A stretch of 64,000 bases of DNA from positions 55,597-119,596 of the forward strand of contig NZ_KQ758622.1 of the NCBI RefSeq assembly GCF_001457035.1, in the 5' to 3' direction. Below the pieces are notes generated by a model that was not told the DNA's origin, made no database searches, and was given only the letters and a program-made list of their open reading frames with translations. This stretch comes from Fictibacillus enclensis (GTDB lineage Bacteria; Bacillota; Bacilli; Bacillales; Fictibacillaceae). The translations under genes and the position numbers were made by a program. Of the stretch, positions 44,494 through 52,967 are shown piece by piece. How positions within the stretch are numbered: the stretch's first letter is position 1; every line of letters starts with the position of its first letter.

Positions 44494-45792
44494 ATGAAGA
44501 ATTACTTCAACTTCGACAAGCATGGTACCACGTACCGGAAAGAATTTATCGCAGGACTGACAACGTTCCTGTCCATGGCGTATATCCTTTTTATCAACCC
44601 GTCCGTGTTGGGTGAAACGGGCATGGACAAGGGTGCCGTATTTACCGCAACAGCTCTGGCTGCGGCATACGGAACGTTATTTATGGGGCTTGTGGCCAAA
44701 TACCCGATCGCACTTGCGCCGGGAATGGGACTAAACGCGTTCTTTACGTTTTCCGTTGTGCTTGGCATGGGGATTCCTTGGCAGACCGCCCTTTCAGGTG
44801 TTTTGTTATCCGGACTTATTTTTATTGCGATCACCATTTTTAAAATTCGTGAAACGATCATCAACGCGATTCCGGTTGAACTAAAATACGCAACCGCATG
44901 CGGAATCGGTTTGTTTATTGCTTTTATCGGTTTAAAGAGTGCAGGGATTGTCGTATCCAATGAAGCAACATTTGTAGGGCTTGGCCACTTGACGAAGCCG
45001 GATACACTGCTTGCGATTTTCGGATTCATCGTAACGATTTTGATGGTTGTCCGCGGTGTGCGCGGCGGGATTTTTTACGGAATGGTTATTACGGCGGTTG
45101 TCGGCATGATCTTCGGACTGATCGATACACCTTCCAAAATTGTTGGTTCTGTTCCGAGCCTTGCGCCAACGTTTGGCGAAGCGTTCACGAACTTCGATAA
45201 AGTCTTTACACCGCATATCATTGTCGTTGTGTTAACATTCTTCTTCGTTGATTTCTTTGATACGGCTGGAACGATCATGGCAGTAGCGAGCCAGGCCGGA
45301 ATCATGAAAGAAAACAAGCTTCCGCGTGCAGGACGCGCGTTGTTAGCGGATTCATCGGCAATCGTGGTTGGTGCAACTCTTGGTACATCATCCACCACCG
45401 CTTACATCGAGTCAGCCTCCGGTGTTGCAGCGGGCGGACGTACAGGTTTTACTTCTGTCGTAACGGGTTTGTTCCTATTATTAGCGTTGTTTTTCTCACC
45501 ACTGTTGGTAGTAGTCACCCCAGCTGTAACCGCTCCGGCCTTGATCGTTGTCGGTGTGCTCATGGTTGGTGTGCTTGGCAAGATTGAATGGGAAAAGCTT
45601 GAGATAGCCGTACCGGCATTCCTGACGATCATCGCAATGCCGCTCACGTACTCAATTGCCACAGGGATAGCGCTCGGGTTTGTCATGTACCCGGTAACGA
45701 TGCTCGTGAAGGGCCGCGCCAAAGAAATTCACCCGATCATGTATGTATTGTTTGTCATCTTCGTTTGTTACTTTGCTTTCTTGGTGGAGTAG
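44494..45792 (+). CDS. pbuG: Hypoxanthine/guanine permease
   Basis: This 432-residue protein of the AzgA-like branch of the NCS2 purine permeases has about 12-14 membrane segments. Family motifs include EFIAGLTTFLSMAYILFINP, ALAPGMGLNAFFTF, FVDFFDTAGTIMAVASQAG and LADSSAIVVGATLGTSSTTAYIESASGVAAGGRTG. With the guanine riboswitch upstream, a hypoxanthine/guanine importer is the clear call. The open frame extends back to 44299 through the riboswitch. ATG 44494, 6 bases after GGGGG, is the likely start. ATG 44488 overlaps that site. Confidence 0.94.
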   Translation: MKNYFNFDKHGTTYRKEFIAGLTTFLSMAYILFINPSVLGETGMDKGAVFTATALAAAYGTLFMGLVAKYPIALAPGMGLNAFFTFSVVLGMGIPWQTALSGVLLSGLIFIAITIFKIRETIINAIPVELKYATACGIGLFIAFIGLKSAGIVVSNEATFVGLGHLTKPDTLLAIFGFIVTILMVVRGVRGGIFYGMVITAVVGMIFGLIDTPSKIVGSVPSLAPTFGEAFTNFDKVFTPHIIVVVLTFFFVDFFDTAGTIMAVASQAGIMKENKLPRAGRALLADSSAIVVGATLGTSSTTAYIESASGVAAGGRTGFTSVVTGLFLLLALFFSPLLVVVTPAVTAPALIVVGVLMVGVLGKIEWEKLEIAVPAFLTIIAMPLTYSIATGIALGFVMYPVTMLVKGRAKEIHPIMYVLFVIFVCYFAFLVE

Positions 45793-45808
45793 GAAGATAA
45801 GTGAGGAG

Positions 45809-45835
45809 CCCGGACAGCTGTCCGGGTTTTTTTTT
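45809..45835 (+). terminator. Terminator after pbuG
   Basis: CCCGGACAGCTGTCCGGG (45809-45826) is a perfect palindrome followed by nine T. Confidence 0.9.
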
Positions 45836-45867
45836 GTTATGCTGGTGTTTATTACGAAAATGACTTG

Positions 45868-45990
45868 AATGGTGAGTAAATGAGTTATTTCCGTGAGTAA
45901 TAGCCTTAAAACGGTGAGTAAAGGATCCATTTCTGAGAGTAAATCTTCAAAAATGGTGAGTAACTAACCAAAATCCGTGAGTAAACCTTT
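45868..45990. repeat. GTGAGTAA repeat array, 21-bp period (locus 3)
   Basis: GTGAGTAA occurs at 45872, 45893, 45913, 45956 and 45977, with GAGAGTAA at 45935. The steps are 21, 20, 22, 21 and 21 bases. The bases between are AT-rich and vary. It fills the gap between the pbuG terminator and the vWA gene. The remainder of 45991-46166 shows a weak hairpin (AGCTGG...CCAGCT, then T run, about 46072-46108) and no gene. It is not a CRISPR array, because the units are too short and poorly conserved. Confidence 0.65.
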
Positions 45991-46166
45991 CTAATAAGCA
46001 ATGTGCTCCAAAAATCATCTGGAAAACACTGTATTAAAAAACAGGAAATAGGGAAATAGTCACATAGTAGCTGGATTGCTCTTCTGACCTACACTTTTCC
46101 AGCTTTTTTTCTTACAATATAGAGTAGGAACTAACTAAAACTATTAAACTAGGGGACGGAAAATAA

Positions 46167-46934
46167 ATGGATTATCGCCTTCAAGCAACACAGCAAACAC
46201 CCGCGTATATTATGTACTTGCTCGACATCAGTGCCTCGATGAACCAGTTGATGGATGCGGGGAACCACCAGGAAAAAAGACGGATCGATGTCGTGACGAG
46301 CGCGCTGAACTCAGCCATCCGTCAGATGGTGTTCCGGTCAACAAAAGGAAGCCGGCTGAGCCCCCGCTATAAGGTTTCGATTCTGGCCTACAGTGACAAT
46401 GTTTTTGATGTACTCGGCGGCATTAAGAGCATTGATGAGCTTGCCCGCATGAAGCCGCTCGATAATGTGCAGACCCAGCGTCTGACAAATACGGCCAAGG
46501 CATTTTCCGCTGCGGAAAAAATTCTGCTTCTGGAACTGGACAAGATGCAGGATTGTCCGGCACCATTAATTTGCCACATGACTGACGGTGCTTATACAGG
46601 AGAGGATCCTGAGCCGATTGTGCAGCGGATCATGAATCTTACCGTGCCGGATGGCAAAGTGCTTGTGGAAAATATTTTTATATCGGACGAAATTTTGTCC
46701 AAGCCTATTGAGAATTCGAAAAAATGGCCGGGGATCATGTATGAAACCGTGCTGGATGAAGACTACGGCAACAAGCTGAAGCGTCTGTCGAGCCCGCTGC
46801 CGGAAAGCTACCGTGAAATGATGATCGAAACCGGCTATAAAATTGAACCGGGAGCGCTGATGATGCTGCCGGGAACGAATGCCGATCTGGTTTCTCTTGG
46901 CTTTCAGATGTCTGCTGCCACACCTGTACGATAA
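46167..46934 (+). CDS. von Willebrand factor A domain protein of the T7SS locus
   Basis: This 255-residue soluble protein is mostly one vWA domain, with the metal-site (MIDAS) motif in LLDISASMNQL (Asp-x-Ser-x-Ser, residues 19-23), a conserved Thr or Asp in the middle, and CHMTDGAYTGED near residue 135. Such domains bind metal-dependent protein partners. It is the first of a run of co-directional genes ending with the type VII secretion parts, with 27 bases to the next gene. GGGGACGG precedes the ATG. The role is unknown; a scaffold in the secretion system is inferred. Confidence 0.82.
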   Translation: MDYRLQATQQTPAYIMYLLDISASMNQLMDAGNHQEKRRIDVVTSALNSAIRQMVFRSTKGSRLSPRYKVSILAYSDNVFDVLGGIKSIDELARMKPLDNVQTQRLTNTAKAFSAAEKILLLELDKMQDCPAPLICHMTDGAYTGEDPEPIVQRIMNLTVPDGKVLVENIFISDEILSKPIENSKKWPGIMYETVLDEDYGNKLKRLSSPLPESYREMMIETGYKIEPGALMMLPGTNADLVSLGFQMSAATPVR

Positions 46935-46961
46935 AAAATCCAACCGGTTTGAGGTGAGTTC

Positions 46962-47756
46962 ATGTACACGTTCTACAGTGACCAAAAGAAAGAAACGCCG
47001 GTATCATCTGTGTACCGGGATCCTTTTTCGATACGATATGGGTATGCCCGGGCGAACGAGACTCAGGAAGCGGACGATTTCGGACAGGATTTTCTCGCAT
47101 TTGAAGTGAAGGAGAGAAGCCTTGTGTTTGCCGTGTGCGACGGGGTCAGCCTGTCGTTTTGCGGAGATTTGGCTGCACGCTTTTTATCCGAAGAGCTTCT
47201 TCAATGGCTGGGAAGCCAGACGCCTGAAGAGTTAAAGGACGAGTCCTTAATCAAAGAAAAACTGACAGAACACCTGGGGGAGCTGACGGCCAAAGGGACA
47301 GAGGCGATCAGAAGGCACCGGCTGCCGGGATCGATGCCGCCCATCCTGAGGGAAGTGCTGGAGGAGAAGCGGACAAACGGCAGTGAGACGATGTTTTTGT
47401 GCGGTCGGATCGACATGGCCGATGATATCACGCATAAGGCTCACGTTTTTCTCGCTTCATCCGGAGATTTGCGGCTCAGGCTCTGGGGTGAGGCTGAAGA
47501 GATTTCTAATCCGCACATCACTTCGGATACGAAAAAGCGCTGGTCCACTAAAGACGGCATCATCGGCGGGAAGATTCAAATCGCAACGGGAAGCACGCTT
47601 AAAGACACACGGCGGATTGCGGTTTATTCGGATGGATTTTCAACGATCGACGGTTTGAACACATTGCCTTCGACCGATCAGCTGCAGATTCTTGTGAAAA
47701 AGTCGCTGCAGTCCCCATTAAGTGATGATCTTTCCTTTTTGGATATCGCCTGGTAG
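46962..47756 (+). CDS. PP2C-like protein phosphatase
   Basis: This 264-residue protein has the PP2C (PPM) pattern: LVFAVCDGVSLSFCGDLAA near residue 53 with the metal-binding Asp-Gly, NGSETMFLCGRID, RRIAVYSDGFSTIDG, and SDDLSFLDI at the end with the last metal-binding Asp. It would remove phosphate from Ser/Thr residues. The same locus holds a Ser/Thr kinase-like protein at 52968, its natural opponent. A GAGGTGAG site precedes the ATG. It is cytoplasmic, without membrane segments. Confidence 0.8.
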   Translation: MYTFYSDQKKETPVSSVYRDPFSIRYGYARANETQEADDFGQDFLAFEVKERSLVFAVCDGVSLSFCGDLAARFLSEELLQWLGSQTPEELKDESLIKEKLTEHLGELTAKGTEAIRRHRLPGSMPPILREVLEEKRTNGSETMFLCGRIDMADDITHKAHVFLASSGDLRLRLWGEAEEISNPHITSDTKKRWSTKDGIIGGKIQIATGSTLKDTRRIAVYSDGFSTIDGLNTLPSTDQLQILVKKSLQSPLSDDLSFLDIAW

Positions 47757-47767
47757 GAGGAAGAAGG

Positions 47768-48127
47768 ATGGAAGACATTATTTTGACGTTTATACATAAT
47801 GAGCAGGAGCGGGATTTGCGCCTGCCCAATCATCTGGAAAGCAAAAAAATCGCCGAGGCGCTACACGAGTGGCTCGGTTTTGAACGGGGCTGGGGAGAGG
47901 AGCCCTATGACCTGGAGTACTCGTTTAACCAGAAGAACTGGTTCCGGCTGGAGAAAAAGAAATCGCTGAGCGAGGCAGGTATCTGGGACGGAGCATTTAT
48001 GCGATTTTGCCGGGAAGGACAGTCGTCTCTCCCAAAAGAAGATGACTTTGTTGCCGATGACGATACAGAAGAGGATCAGGCTCAGGTTCAGGCCGAAAGC
48101 GGCTATGCCTGGAAGATTATTGAATAG
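47768..48127 (+). CDS. YukD-like ubiquitin-fold protein
   Basis: This 119-residue protein has an N-terminal beta-grasp (ubiquitin-like) part of about 80 residues (DIILTFIHNEQERDLRLPNH, KIAEALHEWLGF, FRLEKKKSLSEAGIWDGAFMRF) that resembles YukD/EsaB, and an acidic tail (DDFVADDDTEEDQAQVQAES). EsaB/YukD proteins are small cytosolic parts of type VII systems. There is no C-terminal Gly-Gly. It lies 11 bases after the phosphatase and 11 bases before essC, so it is clearly in the same operon. GGAGGAAG precedes the ATG. Confidence 0.8.
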   Translation: MEDIILTFIHNEQERDLRLPNHLESKKIAEALHEWLGFERGWGEEPYDLEYSFNQKNWFRLEKKKSLSEAGIWDGAFMRFCREGQSSLPKEDDFVADDDTEEDQAQVQAESGYAWKIIE

Positions 48128-48138
48128 GAGGGAACGGG

Positions 48139-51100
48139 ATGAGAAAATCGCCGTATTTTAAACGGGCACCGCGGCTTAAGCTGGCCATGCCGTCAGGAAG
48201 AATGGTCGTCCACCGCCCGAAAGCGGAACCGAGCGAACCGAAGTTTTCGTTCGAGTCGATGATCATACCCATCTTTCTGACACTCGCCACGGTCGGGATC
48301 ATGTACTACATCTCAAAAACGATGTACAACAGCGCGAGCTATGCCATTTTTATGATGGCGATGAGTATACCGATGCTTGGCTCATACCTTGCGACAATCG
48401 TGATCCATTTCAGGAAAAAGAAAACGTACCGGCTGGAAGTGGAACAGCTGCACAACGAATATTACGAACAGATCAAAAAGCATCATGCCGAAATTGAAGA
48501 TTTGAAAAACAGGCAGTCCCAGTTTTTGCGGGACAAAGATCCGAACCCTAAGGATTGTGTACGCAGGATTGCCGACCGCAAAAGCTCGCTCTGGGAACGG
48601 GCGTATAACTCTGAAGACTTTATGGATTTGAGGTTCGGCCTTGGCTCCCGACCGTTTCAGATGGAGATCGAGGTGCCGGCGCAGGATGGGTATGACGTGA
48701 ACCCGCTGATTGCAGAGGCGCAAAAGCTGCAGACCGACTACCTGGAGCTTCAGAATGTGCCAGTCTCCATTCCGCTGCAGGAAAAGCGCGTGGTTGGATT
48801 GGTCGGGGACCGCGGAGATATCCTTGAGATGGCCCGTGTGCTGGCGCTTCAGCTCGTCACGCACCAGTCGCCGGAAGAGGTCAAGCTGGTTACCGCTTAT
48901 ACGGAAAATGAGAGTGAGCAGTGGGGCTGGATGAAGTGGCTTCCGCACGTGTGGGATGAAGACCGCGAACGCCGCTATGCAGCAGAAGGAAAGCTCATGG
49001 CCCAAAAGCTGTTTGAGCGGCTCTACAGCAAGCTCAATATCCGCCGTCTCGAGCAGGAGGGAAAAGACAACACTGATGTTATCCACATTCCCGAGTATGT
49101 GTTCTTTTTGCCAAGCCTGGCGCTGTTGGAGGATGATTCCCTCCTGCCGCTCATTTTAAAGCAAGGGGACGCGATCGGTGCGTCTGCCGTGCTGATGGCT
49201 CCGACAAAGGAAGCCCTTCCGATGGAGTGCGAGCTTATTGTGGAAGTGCGGGACGGTGTGGCCCAGCTCTATGAAACCTTCTCAAATGACGAGGATGAAG
49301 TGGTTTATTTTACCGGTTCCGAAAAAATTGCCATTGATCATTTCTCGCTCATTGAAGCGCAGAACATGTCACGGATGATTGCACCGCTCAGGGTGAAGCA
49401 GTCTTCGGCCGGCGTGATTCCAAAAGTGCTTTCCTTCCTTGATATGTACGGTGTAAAAAAAGTGGAAGAGCTTGATGTGATCAACAAATGGAACGAAAAC
49501 CGCTATCCGGACACACTGCCGGTTCCGATCGGTGTAAGAGAAGGGCGTAAACCGGTTTATTTGAACATACACGACAAGATTGAAAAGAAGGGGCATGGGC
49601 CACACGGATTAATGGCGGGTACGACCGGTTCCGGTAAGAGTGAGGTCATCCAGTCGATGATCCTTTCGCTTGCGGCCACTTACCATCCGCATGACATGGC
49701 ATTCATGCTGATCGACTATAAAGGCGGCGGAATGTCCAACACGTTTCAGGGACTGCCGCATGTGGTGGCGACCATCACGAACCTGGAGGATCCGAACCTG
49801 ATCAACCGGGCCAAAATATCGCTTCGCGCCGAGCTTGAACGTCGGCAGAAGCTGTTCAACCGTGCGGGCAACATCCAGCATATTGATGAATACTTCAAGT
49901 CCGAGTGGAAGACGAAGGAACCGCTGCCTCACTTGTTCATTATCATTGATGAATTTGCCCAGCTGAAAAAGGACCAGCCAGAGTTCATGGACGAGCTTAT
50001 TTCCATTGCGGCGATCGGACGTACGCTTGGGGTCCATCTTCTGCTGGCCACCCAAAAGCCGGCCGGAGTGGTGGACGATAAAATCTGGAGTAACTCACGG
50101 TTCCGAGTTTGTCTGCGCGTGCAGGATGACAATGACAGCCGGGAGATGATCAAGATTCCGAACGCCTCGAGCATCAATGTGCCGGGCCGTGCCTATTTTC
50201 AGGTCGGAAATAATGAAGTACTCGAATACTTCCAGTCCGCGTGGAGCGGTGCCGGCTATCATCCGGAAAACGACGAGGAAAACAATATCGTCACCATTTC
50301 AGAAGTGAAGCTCGATGGGACGGATGAAGTGCAGAAGAAAATTAAAACCGACAGCAAAACGGCGGAAAAGCAGATTCAGGTGCTCATCCGTTATATGAAG
50401 GAAGAAGCAAAAAAGAACGGGGTTCAGCCGCTTCCGGGTCCATGGCTGCAGCCGCTTCCGGAAAACTTGCCAATCACCCATCTGGTCGAAACAGACAAGT
50501 GGACGTCAAATACTTGGAATGAGGAAGGCAAATGGATGGAACCTGCCGCCGGTATGATTGATGACGTGGAAAATCAGGATCAATATCCGCTCCATATTGA
50601 TTTGAAGGAAGGGCACCTGATGGCATTTGGCATGCCGGGAACAGGGAAGACAACGTTTCTGCAGTCGGTGCTGCTGTCGCTGTTCCATCATCACGGTCCG
50701 CGTGATCTGTACACCTATATTATTGACTTCAGCCGGCGGATGAAGGACTTTTCCCGTTTTCCGCAGGTGGGCGGTGTGGTGCATGAAGAAGATACCGAAA
50801 AAATACAGCGGCTGTTCCGTTATTTCTTGAAGGAACTGCAGGTGCGCAAAGAGCTTTTTTCCAATGAAGGCGTTAGTTCTCTGGAAACGTACCGCAGCAT
50901 CACGAAGAAATCGCTGCCGGTGCTATTGCTCTGCATTGATGGCTATCACCGGTTCCGTTCCACGTTTGAGTTTGAAAATGAGAAGCTCGAAACCATCCTG
51001 CGAGAAGGAGCCACATACGGCATCCTCGTGTTTGTGACGGCGAACCAGACCAATGACATGTACGAACGCTATCGAAGCAATTTCACGTCCATGGTGGCGT

Positions 51101-52167
51101 TCGAGCTTGCGGATCCGACCGACTATTACTATGCGGTCGGACGGCCGAACTTTGAAGCCGTCAACCTTCCGGAGGGCCGGGGCTTTGTGAAGGGCCACAA
51201 TCCGCCGCATATTTTTCAGGCGATGCTTCCTTACAATGGCGGCAGCGAGCTTGAGAAGGTATCCTTTATCCGCGAACTATCAGGAAAAATGATGGAGGAA
51301 GCGAAGAACGAGCGGGCCAAGCCGATCCAGATGCTGCCGAGCGAAATTTCGCTCAACCAGCTGCTTGATGAGTTTCCGCCTGCCGATACTAAGCTTTTGC
51401 CGTACGGTATTGATGTGGAAGATCTCGATATTCAGTCGCTGGATCTGGATGACGCGGACCATGTCTTTGTGACGGGGCGTGTGGAATCCGGCAAAACGTC
51501 ACTGCTGCAGTCCCTGACCTTGTCAATGATGTACCAGTACCGACCGGATCAGATCGATCTCTATTTGATTGAAATGGAGCCGCAATCCAAGGGAATCATG
51601 AGCATGGCCAGCTTTCCGCATGTTAAAGGGTATGCCACTGATTTTATGCAGGCGAAGGAGCTGTTTAACGACATCGCCGCTAAAATGGACGAGCGCAAGA
51701 CCGACAGCCTTTCCTTTGGGTGGGGAAGCGGCCAGGAAGACAATGCGTACTCGCCAGTCGTCATTGTGATCGATGATGCAGAAAATTTCATGCAGCAGAT
51801 GAACATGGATTTTGAAATCAAGGATCACTTGGAAAAGCTGACGAGAGAAGCACGGCAGAAGAACATTCACTTTATGATGGCCGGTTCGCTTACGAGCATG
51901 AACAGTTATATGCATGATGCGTGGTTCATGAACATCAAGAAAAAGTTTGCCGGATTCCTGCTGGGCTCTACCTTAAGCAACGACCTGTACTTCTTTAACA
52001 TGCGTCTTCCGCACGCGGAGACGGATAAGGAGCTTCCTGCAGGTGACGGCTATATTATTAAAGGAAAGCATACGAGGATCAAGGCGGCCCTTCCGTTTAT
52101 CTCGGCCGAAGAACAGCACCAATGGGAGTCTATAGTCCGTGAGAAAAACCAAGTTTTAGAAATGTAG
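48139..52167 (+). CDS. essC: Type VII secretion ATPase EssC, no FHA domains
   Basis: This 1342-residue FtsK/SpoIIIE-type motor of the type VII (ESX/Ess) system has two membrane helices (about residues 41-64 and 71-94), a linker, then three ATPase domains. Walker A boxes lie at GTTGSGKSE (about 495), GMPGTGKTT (about 830) and GRVESGKTS (about 1112). Walker B is good in domain 1 (FIIIDEFAQL) and domain 3 (VIVIDDAENF) but weak in domain 2 (LLCIDGYHRF). Typical EssC/YukBA has about 1,480-1,500 residues with two FHA domains before the helices. Here the N-terminus is only about 40 residues. It drives export of WXG100 substrates. Confidence 0.92.
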   Translation: MRKSPYFKRAPRLKLAMPSGRMVVHRPKAEPSEPKFSFESMIIPIFLTLATVGIMYYISKTMYNSASYAIFMMAMSIPMLGSYLATIVIHFRKKKTYRLEVEQLHNEYYEQIKKHHAEIEDLKNRQSQFLRDKDPNPKDCVRRIADRKSSLWERAYNSEDFMDLRFGLGSRPFQMEIEVPAQDGYDVNPLIAEAQKLQTDYLELQNVPVSIPLQEKRVVGLVGDRGDILEMARVLALQLVTHQSPEEVKLVTAYTENESEQWGWMKWLPHVWDEDRERRYAAEGKLMAQKLFERLYSKLNIRRLEQEGKDNTDVIHIPEYVFFLPSLALLEDDSLLPLILKQGDAIGASAVLMAPTKEALPMECELIVEVRDGVAQLYETFSNDEDEVVYFTGSEKIAIDHFSLIEAQNMSRMIAPLRVKQSSAGVIPKVLSFLDMYGVKKVEELDVINKWNENRYPDTLPVPIGVREGRKPVYLNIHDKIEKKGHGPHGLMAGTTGSGKSEVIQSMILSLAATYHPHDMAFMLIDYKGGGMSNTFQGLPHVVATITNLEDPNLINRAKISLRAELERRQKLFNRAGNIQHIDEYFKSEWKTKEPLPHLFIIIDEFAQLKKDQPEFMDELISIAAIGRTLGVHLLLATQKPAGVVDDKIWSNSRFRVCLRVQDDNDSREMIKIPNASSINVPGRAYFQVGNNEVLEYFQSAWSGAGYHPENDEENNIVTISEVKLDGTDEVQKKIKTDSKTAEKQIQVLIRYMKEEAKKNGVQPLPGPWLQPLPENLPITHLVETDKWTSNTWNEEGKWMEPAAGMIDDVENQDQYPLHIDLKEGHLMAFGMPGTGKTTFLQSVLLSLFHHHGPRDLYTYIIDFSRRMKDFSRFPQVGGVVHEEDTEKIQRLFRYFLKELQVRKELFSNEGVSSLETYRSITKKSLPVLLLCIDGYHRFRSTFEFENEKLETILREGATYGILVFVTANQTNDMYERYRSNFTSMVAFELADPTDYYYAVGRPNFEAVNLPEGRGFVKGHNPPHIFQAMLPYNGGSELEKVSFIRELSGKMMEEAKNERAKPIQMLPSEISLNQLLDEFPPADTKLLPYGIDVEDLDIQSLDLDDADHVFVTGRVESGKTSLLQSLTLSMMYQYRPDQIDLYLIEMEPQSKGIMSMASFPHVKGYATDFMQAKELFNDIAAKMDERKTDSLSFGWGSGQEDNAYSPVVIVIDDAENFMQQMNMDFEIKDHLEKLTREARQKNIHFMMAGSLTSMNSYMHDAWFMNIKKKFAGFLLGSTLSNDLYFFNMRLPHAETDKELPAGDGYIIKGKHTRIKAALPFISAEEQHQWESIVREKNQVLEM

Positions 52168-52296
52168 GAGTGGTCAGGCAGGTACATGTGTACCAAATTG
52201 CATAGGAAAAAAGGATGAAAAAGGGTTTCGGATGTTTCTAACTGGGTAAATGTATTGTATATTTGCCTCATAATGGAAAAAAAGGAGATGAAATGA

Positions 52297-52569
52297 ATGT
52301 CAGTAAGAATCCTCGTAACACCAGAAGAACTAGAAGCTATCGCACAAAAATTCAGAAGCGGATCCGACAACAGCCGCCAGCAAACACAACAGCTTTACCA
52401 GGCACTTCAATCACTTGAAGGGAAATGGGATGGAGCAACGAAAAAACGCTTCTTCGACCAATTCGAACAATCTCGCCGCCATATGGAGGCTTATGTACAG
52501 TTACTTGACAACATCGACCAAGAGCTTCGCCAAATCGCAACTCGTTTCCGCACAGTCGACGCACAATAA
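52297..52569 (+). CDS. esxA: WXG100 family secreted protein (EsxA/YukE-like)
   Basis: This 90-residue helical hairpin has the Trp-x-Gly turn in LEGKWDGATKKRFF (residues 45-48), flanked by two long helices (ILVTPEELEAIAQKFRSGSD at the start, then YVQLLDNIDQELRQIATRF). It is the standard substrate of type VII secretion. A Tyr-x-x-x-Asp/Glu-type signal is not clear at the C-terminus (RFRTVDAQ). It lies 129 bases after essC, with a possible promoter (TTTCTA-N17-TATATT) in that gap, so it may be made in larger amounts than essC. AAGGAG lies upstream of the ATG. Confidence 0.92.
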   Translation: MSVRILVTPEELEAIAQKFRSGSDNSRQQTQQLYQALQSLEGKWDGATKKRFFDQFEQSRRHMEAYVQLLDNIDQELRQIATRFRTVDAQ

Positions 52570-52654
52570 GGAATCGGTTGATTTAAAGCAAACCAGAAAG
52601 ACTAGTCAATTCCTTTGGCTGGTCTTTTGTTTTGGGAGTTTCCTGGACATTCAT

Positions 52655-52819
52655 TTGGATGGGATGGGAGCGATTCTGCTCTTTGGACCGGCCTATTATA
52701 TTGCCGCCTTCGTATACAAATGGAATAGACTGCTCGCAAGGCTTGCCATGATTGTCGTTTCATTCCTCTTTTTTCTTTTGCTCGGATTGGCCATCGATGG
52801 CATGGGCAAGACCGCCTGA
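52655..52819 (+). CDS. Possible small membrane protein, start unclear
   Basis: A plus-strand frame is open from within esxA to a stop at 52819. After the esxA stop it encodes about 80 residues with three hydrophobic stretches (FLWLVFCFGSFL, AILLFGPAYYIAAFVY, LAMIVVSFLFFLLLGLAI), which is unlike chance. No start codon with a good ribosome site is found near 52570. TTG 52655 and ATG 52664 are possible but weak. The reading shares no motif with EssA or EssB that I can recognise. It may be a real T7SS membrane gene with an odd start, or the remnant of one. Confidence 0.35.
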   Translation: MDGMGAILLFGPAYYIAAFVYKWNRLLARLAMIVVSFLFFLLLGLAIDGMGKTA

Positions 52820-52967
52820 GAGATAAAAGGGTGTGTATTATTGAGCGCGGGTTTTGTAAAATAATACAGAAAGCAATAGATTCATGGTTTATCATTGTCG
52901 AAAAAAGAGAATGTATATCATTGGCAATTACATAGCCTAATGGTCTCAGGGATAGGAGTTTGGCATT
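52820..52967. other. Intergenic region before the kinase gene
   Basis: This 148-base gap has an AT-rich centre with weak promoter-like boxes (TTGTCG near 52895, TATATC near 52914) that do not give a good spacing. A GGAG site precedes the next gene. I see nothing else. Confidence 0.3.

Noticed and set aside
45868..45990. CRISPR array
   Set aside because: Units are only about 8 conserved bases at a 21-base step, there are no spacers of constant length, and no cas genes are near.
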